From Macrolepiota albuminosa (lineage: Eukaryota; Basidiomycota; Agaricomycetes; Agaricales; Agaricaceae): DNA of 64,000 bases. Below are positions 58,591 through 64,000 of the stretch, piece by piece (position 1 is the first letter of the stretch; every line of letters begins with the position of its first letter). The notes beneath the pieces were generated by a model. It did no database searches and had not been told where the DNA came from. It was given only the letters and a program-made list of their open reading frames with translations. Made by a program: the position numbers and the translations under genes. The stretch spans positions 620,001-684,000 of the forward strand of contig JAMWFC010000053.1 of assembly GCA_027475525.1 (NCBI GenBank), written 5' to 3'.

Positions 58591-61255
58591 ATGTCCAGAC
58601 CTACCAGGTCGGCAAGCATACCCATCGGCCCAAGGGGCTCCTCTCTTTCCCTCACTCGAAACATCGAGAGTGTAATCTCCTTTCCTATCGCCCCGCCTTC
58701 TCGCCCACGAATTCCCAGTCAGCATATTCCCCAGCGTTCTAGTACTGTCGATGATCATAGGGGGTTAGGTGTTTCATATGGGAGCCGTGGAAGCAGCAGC
58801 AATGCTGCCACACCTCCGACACGTCCAACTGCACGAGCTATGACTGTGGGCAGTGCGTCAGGTCGTGGCTCCTTTCAAAATCCGCCGGCATACGAACCAC
58901 GAGTTGTCCGCGTTGGTGGTGAGGCCTCACACAGTGCCGATGCAACATGCGTGCCTTCGACTTCACCATCGCGTTTACGTCGGACCAGTACAAGCGTGAG
59001 AGGCACCAGTGCATCTAGGCCCACGATCCACACGGCATCACCACTCCAACCCGCTCCTGTTGCGTTCCCCAGGCCAAGTTATCTTGACTATTCAGCCTTG
59101 AGGCATATGCTTCACACAGATGTGCCACCGTCTCTTCCTCCAAGTCGCAAAGTTGATCTACCGACACACGAGTCTCAGTCTTCGTCTTCGATGCTGGACT
59201 CCGACGAAGAGAGCAATGTTAGTCCCCCATCGGAGTTTCCCTCAACTCCCCTACCCACACTTTCACAGAATCGGATCTTGAGGCTTCCGACACGATGGAG
59301 TGATCAATGCCGCCATAGTTTTCTGAGTGTCTCTGCAGATGGCAGAGATTTAACTTATCACGGTACATTTCACCCCGTGGGTTTCTTCACATATCATTAA
59401 CACCATGTCTACAAGGTGCATCCTGCAGTGGTGATAAGGATGCTGCTGCTGCAAGAACCGTTCAATCCATTCCCCCCGCCTGTGGAATATATTATTATGA
59501 AACCGAAATCATAAGCAAGGGGCAGAAGGGGTATGTTTTGGTTTTCTTAATGAGGCGTTCTGCTTATCTATGCCATTTGCAGTCATATTAGCATTGGGTT
59601 TGTGACATGTCCTATTTCCCTCCAATTGGCTTAATTCGCGTTATAGATTTGCAGGACCTGATGTCAAATTGTCCCGTCTTCCCGGATGGGAGTTAAATTC
59701 TTGGGGATATCATGGTGATGATGGTTGTTCGTTCGCAGCGGAGAAAAACGGTACTAAGTACGGCCCGACCTTTGGAAGTAAGCATTGTGTTCTGTTCGAA
59801 AGGAGAACGCCGCCCTTATACGATTTAGCCGGAGATATCATTGGATGCGGTGTCGACTTTACAACTCACAGAGCTTTCTTTACAAGGAACGGCATCCTTA
59901 TCGGCAAGTTTTTCCTTCTAAAACAGTTGGTCTCAGGTCTCATCCATGGCTTCTCTCTCAACCAGGCCCTGTTTTCGATAACATCGGCAAGAGTGGAGAA
60001 CTTTATCCGTCCATTGGCATGCGTCATACGGGTGAAGCGGTCCGGGTCAACTTCGGCCATGAGCCATTCAAGTTTGACATCGACTTACACGTGTTGCAAC
60101 AACGTAATAGCGTTTGGTCCAGAATACTCCAGAGACAACCCGATACCTCCTTATTGAGACTCTGCGGTGTCAACTCGGACGCTCCCCTGTCTGACTCCAA
60201 GGGAAAACTCTCCAACGAACAAACCAGAGAAGTGATCAACAAGCTCGTGTTCTCGTATCTGGAACATCATGGATACGCTAAGACGGTTAAGGCTTTTGCC
60301 AAGCAGCGAAAAACCGAAACACAAGTGTCACAGCCCCTTAATGCTGCGACAATTTTGTCTCGGGAGGATAACGATGTAGATATGAGTGCACCACAGGACG
60401 ATGAGGGAGATGTAGAATTGGAAAGACGGATAAAGATTGTCAACGCAGTCATCGCGGGCGACATCGACACTGCTATCGTGGATACGAAGACGTATCATCC
60501 TACTGTCCTACAGGCTGAGGAAGGGCTAATGCTCTTCAAACTTCGTTGTCGAAAATTTGTGGAGTTGATATTGGAAGCAGCAGAGCTGAAGAAAAAGATG
60601 AAAAGTGCTGATCCTAAAACAACGGTCGGGGAGACCACAACGACCAGCCATGATGAAGGTGTCATTGAAGACATGGACAGTGTTTATACGGATGGCATGG
60701 ATGTTGACGATGAAGGCGTTGTTGCGTCTCCCCTCTCTACACATTCTAATGGCTTTAGCAGTCCTACGGTCTCTGTTCACCTTCCACAGCGTCATAGTCC
60801 TGTTACCGTGCCAGACGTTGTGGGGACGCTGGGAAGCACGCTTTCGCAGTACGAATCGGCTCTCCACCAGGCTATTACGTATGGTCAAACACTGTCGAAT
60901 GAATACAAAGACGATGCGCGCACAGAGGTTAGGCAGATATTCAAACGTACCTTTGCTATTGTAGCCTGGGAGGATCCGGTGACTGCAGGTGGCGTTGTAG
61001 CAGAAGTGGTTGGCCATTCTGCAAAGGTAGCCCTTGCGAACGAATTAAATCAGGCTATCCTCAGTAAGTTGGTTTTTATGTTTTTGTTATGGATTGGTCA
61101 TAATAACACATGATATAGAGTCACAAGGACGTCCAGCGACCCCTCTACTTGAAACTCTTTATCGTCATACTGCTGTAGTGGTTACAGAACTCAGCCTCAT
61201 GGGCGTCGGGGGCGCCGCCTTTGCAGATATGCGCACGGAGTTCCTCGAAGCTTGA
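58591..61255 (+). CDS. GID1: GID1/VID30/RanBPM homologue (SPRY-LisH-CTLH-CRA)
   Basis: A scaffold subunit of the GID/CTLH E3 ubiquitin ligase. Seven exons: 58591-59362, 59416-59530, 59583-59597, 59647-59777, 59829-59903, 59966-61063, 61119-61255, giving 780 aa. The start is the first ATG with good context (CACC ATG); an upstream TTG extension is not needed. A Ser/Pro-rich N-terminus (1-250) is followed by a SPRY domain (about 280-425; YYYETEI, LPGWELNSWGYHGDDG, IGCGVDF, PVFDNIG). LisH is at about 450-488 (INKLVFSYLEHHGYAKTV), CTLH at about 520-582 and CRA to the end (GGAAFADMRTEFL). Intron 5 uses a GC donor (GCAAGT), and exon 3 is only 15 nt. Confidence 0.92.
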
Positions 61256-61474
61256 TCTCTCGATCTTCTTTTGCGTGCTATGGCTTCAGATATCTCAGTT
61301 TTTCTTGTCATACTTATCTCGGTTCAAAATTGTCTCCTTGCACACCTTTCCAATATCTCTCCACTCATCTTGTACTGTGAATTTGTAGAGTATCATGTAT
61401 AATAATGCCAATGAAGAAGGTTCTTCTACATCGACCTTTGGAACGTCTCGTTCTACCTCAAGTTGAACATCAAA

Positions 61475-63476
61475 TTAACCAACAATCCATGTCTGCTCAG
61501 GGGTGAACAAAGGGGGTGAACAAGGAGTGTTACTCGCAAATCCGTCGGTGTCTAATGACAAGCACTGATTGCCAGGCCCCACTCCACCATTGGCGGCGTT
61601 AGTGACATAGGGGAAGCCAATCCCATCCAAAAGTTTTGCAGATGAGTTAAAGAAGAATTGTTCGTCCGATTGAGTCCCACCGTCTCCCGCAGCACGTCCA
61701 CCTACGTTTAAACCCACGTTCAAAGGTCGGTAAAAAAGAACTAAAGATAAGAAAACGAACCACAAGCAAAGAGACCAGGTCGCCTGTGATCGTTCTTGTT
61801 TCTCAGCCTGTCGATGCAGGTGAACTGCTGGCTCGAAACAATCAGCGTGCGGCTGCCGTCCAGAACGTCGTTGTGTACTCCCTGATTGAAACATGGCAAA
61901 CGTTGAGCACTCAACTATCTATATTTTTGGTAACAGACCTTTGTGATTAAATCGAATCTTTGGCCATCGATGGAAGTATCACATTTTTTGAGAGCAATGG
62001 GTACGAGATTGAAGCGAAAATCACCAGCACGAAAGTCGGAAACGTCCAAGCAGATATCAGGCGATGCCGCGCTACTGATTTGTACACTAGTGGCGGCCCG
62101 GCTCGCAGTCGCATCAAATGTAGGACCTGTAGCAGAAGCTTAGGTCCCTGCCCACTTCCACCAAAGGGAGATTACACACCGGGTCCGTCTGATGGAACAG
62201 GGAGAACAAATTTTTCCGGGGTTGAAGAGGACGTAGTTACCGATGTCTTTGACGCGCTGGAAGGTATAGTTGCGATCGTTGTCGCAGTTGTAGGAGAGGG
62301 GGGAAATCGAGTTGTGTTCAAGGAGGCTTGGCGCTGGAAGGTATAGTTGCGATCGTTGTCGCAGTTGTAGGAGAGGGGGGAAATCGAGTTGTGTTCAAGG
62401 AGGCTTGGCTTTGATTAGACGAAGAGGTGGCCTTGCTGGGCGGAGAGGAAGGGTCAGATACGATAGAGGTCGAGGTCGAAGCGATGGAGGCCGGAACACT
62501 GGAGACAGCAGCTGGAAATGTGAAGGAACCATTGGCACCAATGATCCATGTCTGCTCGGGCGTGAAGAGTGGTGGTGCGCATGGGGTGTTGCTGAGGAAC
62601 CCATCAGAGTTTAGCGTTAGGCATTGGTTGCCTGGCCCAACGCCGTCGTTTACAGCGTCTCTTACAAGAGGAAAACCGATACCCCTGGAAATATTTACGG
62701 TAGAGTTGAAGAAGTACTGTTGATCAGCGGTCGTCCCGCCATCTCCTGCAGCACGTCCACCTGATATATAAAAAATCAGACCAGTAAGAAAAAATTGGGG
62801 AGGAGCATCAGAGTTACCGCAGGCAAAAAGACCAGGACGAGTATGATCGTCGATGTTACTACGTCTGTCGACACAGGTTAACTGCTGACTTGAAACAATC
62901 AGGGTTCGTCTTCCATCTTCAATGTCGTTGTGTTCACCCTGTTCGCATGAGTCAGCTGTACAATGAATGGTTTGAAAAACGAATGGTTCTACCTTGGTGA
63001 TGAGATCAAACTTCTGCCCGTCTACACTAGCGTCGCATGGCTTCAAGGCGATTGGAACAAGATTGAATCTGAAATCACCAGCACGAAAGTCCGAGACGTC
63101 AAAACAGGTATTGTGGAACGCAGCACTTCTTATTTGAGCAGATATTGCCGCTCTTGTTGCAGAGTCGTCGAAAGTTGGTCCTGTTTTGTTAGAGACGATT
63201 GTTAGAGACGATGTAAATAATTTAAATTCAGTAACACTGGAATACGCACCTGGCCCATCTGTCGGAATAGGGAGTACAAAGGGCTCTGCGCTAACGCGAC
63301 GTAAGACGCCAGGAAGGAATACGCACCTGGCCCATCTGTCGGAATAGGGAGTACAAAGGGCTCTGCGCTAACGCGACGTAAGACGCCAGGAAGACGGGAG
63401 CTGCATCACACTGCTTTGCAAACGCAGAGATAAAGATAATCAATAATGATAACATGGTCCAGGCGTTAGTCAACAT
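61475..63476 (-). CDS. Secreted protein with two ricin-B-like beta-trefoil domains
   Basis: A probable carbohydrate-binding lectin-like protein; there is no enzymatic toxin chain. Exons (minus): first exon from 63476, then 62993-63180, 62818-62938, 62180-62760 (contains a 77-bp duplication), 61939-62126, 61761-61881, 61475-61701. Two copies of a module are present, each with CxD, QxFDLI, TC(I/V)D and PEQTWI-type trefoil signatures, joined by a Ser/Thr-rich linker. The module exons have the same lengths in both halves (188 and 121 nt), so the gene arose by internal duplication. Collapsing the duplication at 62254 joins both halves in one frame. The first exon encodes a signal-like peptide (MLSLLIIFISAFA), but its frame does not meet exon 2 cleanly, and the duplication at 63239 lies there, so the 5' end is uncertain. 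Confidence 0.72.
62254..62407. repeat. 77-bp tandem duplication 16 (probable assembly join)
   Basis: Copies at 62254-62330 and 62331-62407 are identical, in the linker exon of the lectin-like gene. They make the gene look like two separate ones. Confidence 0.95.
63239..63392. repeat. 77-bp tandem duplication 17 (probable assembly join)
   Basis: Copies at 63239-63315 and 63316-63392 are identical, at the first exon/intron boundary of the lectin-like gene. Confidence 0.95.
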
Positions 63477-63793
63477 ATATACTGATTTGAGAACCTGAGT
63501 TGCTAAGAAATGAACGTAAGCCTCTTCAAGAGGGGAGAAAGGAGAAAGTAGGTCGCGAGCGGTGCGAAAAAGCAGACCACAGAGAGAAAGTGAGAGCTCA
63601 AAGGAAAGAGATATACAATAAACACTTCGTGTATTGTCCGTAAATAGGATGCTGGGCCGTGTACAAAGTTTACATCATACCTGCATGGGAAATGCGGGAG
63701 CTGGTGCGGGATGCTTGCCGAGATCAAAGTCGGCAAGTTCGATCATAAAAAGTTTCCGCGATTATCTTGTACCTCGCTTTTTCACGACTTGCC
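63477..63793. promoter_or_regulatory. Intergenic promoter region of the lectin-like gene and HEM3
   Basis: 317 bp between divergent start codons. No specific site is claimed. Confidence 0.45.
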
Positions 63794-64000
63794 ATGACGT
63801 CCGCGCAACCATCAGTAACTGAATCGGTTTCAAGGAATTTTGTTCTCGCTTCAAGAGCCTCACAACTTGCACAGATCCAGACCAACATTGTGCTAGCATC
63901 TCTTAAAGAACTCTATCCTCCCCCAAACGATGGCGATATTGCTCACCGAGGTCCTACGTTCTCAACATCTTTTATGTCAACGTCCGGAGATAAGAACCAG
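63794..64000 (+). CDS. HEM3: Porphobilinogen deaminase (hydroxymethylbilane synthase), N-terminal part
   Basis: This enzyme polymerises four porphobilinogen molecules in haem synthesis. The first 69 codons are open to the window edge. The family's N-terminal signature is clear: FVLASRASQLAQIQTNIVLA, then FSTSFMSTSGDKN, corresponding to the usual R-x-S-x-LA-x-xQ and M-x-T-x-GD motifs. The start is the only upstream ATG in frame before the conserved block. No intron is seen yet. The gene continues beyond 64000. Confidence 0.93.
   Translation, partial: MTSAQPSVTESVSRNFVLASRASQLAQIQTNIVLASLKELYPPPNDGDIAHRGPTFSTSFMSTSGDKNQ

Noticed and set aside
3072..63392. The 77-bp repeats as a CRISPR-like or minisatellite system
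   Set aside because: Each unit occurs just twice, back to back with no spacers, and units share no sequence. An assembly artefact explains the fixed period.
61475..63476. Ricin-like toxin
   Set aside because: Only beta-trefoil lectin-type modules are present; there is no ribosome-inactivating catalytic chain.

Overview
This window is a piece of a basidiomycete (probably Agaricomycete) genome. The evidence is short introns of about 44-69 nt in every host gene, single-copy eukaryotic housekeeping genes at the right-hand end, and a dense block of fungal LTR and LINE retrotransposons on the left. No prokaryotic signal, rRNA, tRNA or CRISPR array was seen.

Positions 1 to about 49,200 are one nested retrotransposon cluster. 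The outermost layer is a Tad1-like LINE on the minus strand (4356-4675, 5612-8711 and 44255 to about 47,900 or beyond). Three things have inserted into it: family C, a Ty3/gypsy element (1255-4355, continuing off the left edge); a solo LTR of family B (4676-5611); and a complete family A Ty3/gypsy element (8712-44254, perfect TSD TGGTC). Element A carries two near-complete family B elements, B2 (9852-21335) and B3 (24972-37462). B3 carries a further solo B LTR, B5 (34432-35379). Element C carries B1 (1-1254). With insertions removed, A and B are each about 11.2-11.3 kb.

Two features of these elements look unusual. Family B has a multi-exon gene ANTISENSE to gag-pol next to its 3' LTR. It has five introns and a six-cysteine motif and is present in three copies. 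Family A has an extra sense ORF of about 1,075 codons between its chromodomain-ended gag-pol and its 3' LTR. Family B also inserts at 4-bp sites with a central CG in all five sites that can be read.

Positions 49,625 to 64,000 are host genes: MFAP1 (+), a stretch of decayed sequence, an FAD-binding amine-oxidase-like gene (+), UMP1 (-, five exons), a GID1/VID30/RanBPM homologue (+), a secreted tandem beta-trefoil lectin-like gene (-) and the 5' end of HEM3 (+). UMP1 and GID1 diverge from a 158-bp spacer; the lectin gene and HEM3 diverge from a 317-bp spacer.

An important caveat is that the sequence contains 17 tandem duplications whose period is exactly 77 bp (16 look perfect, one has a single mismatch). 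Fifteen lie in the repeat block and two in the internally duplicated lectin gene. They look like unmerged k=77 contig overlaps, not biology. Dropping one copy of each restores reading frames in several genes. Most other ORF breaks in the transposons are TGA stops, consistent with CpG deamination of CGA codons.
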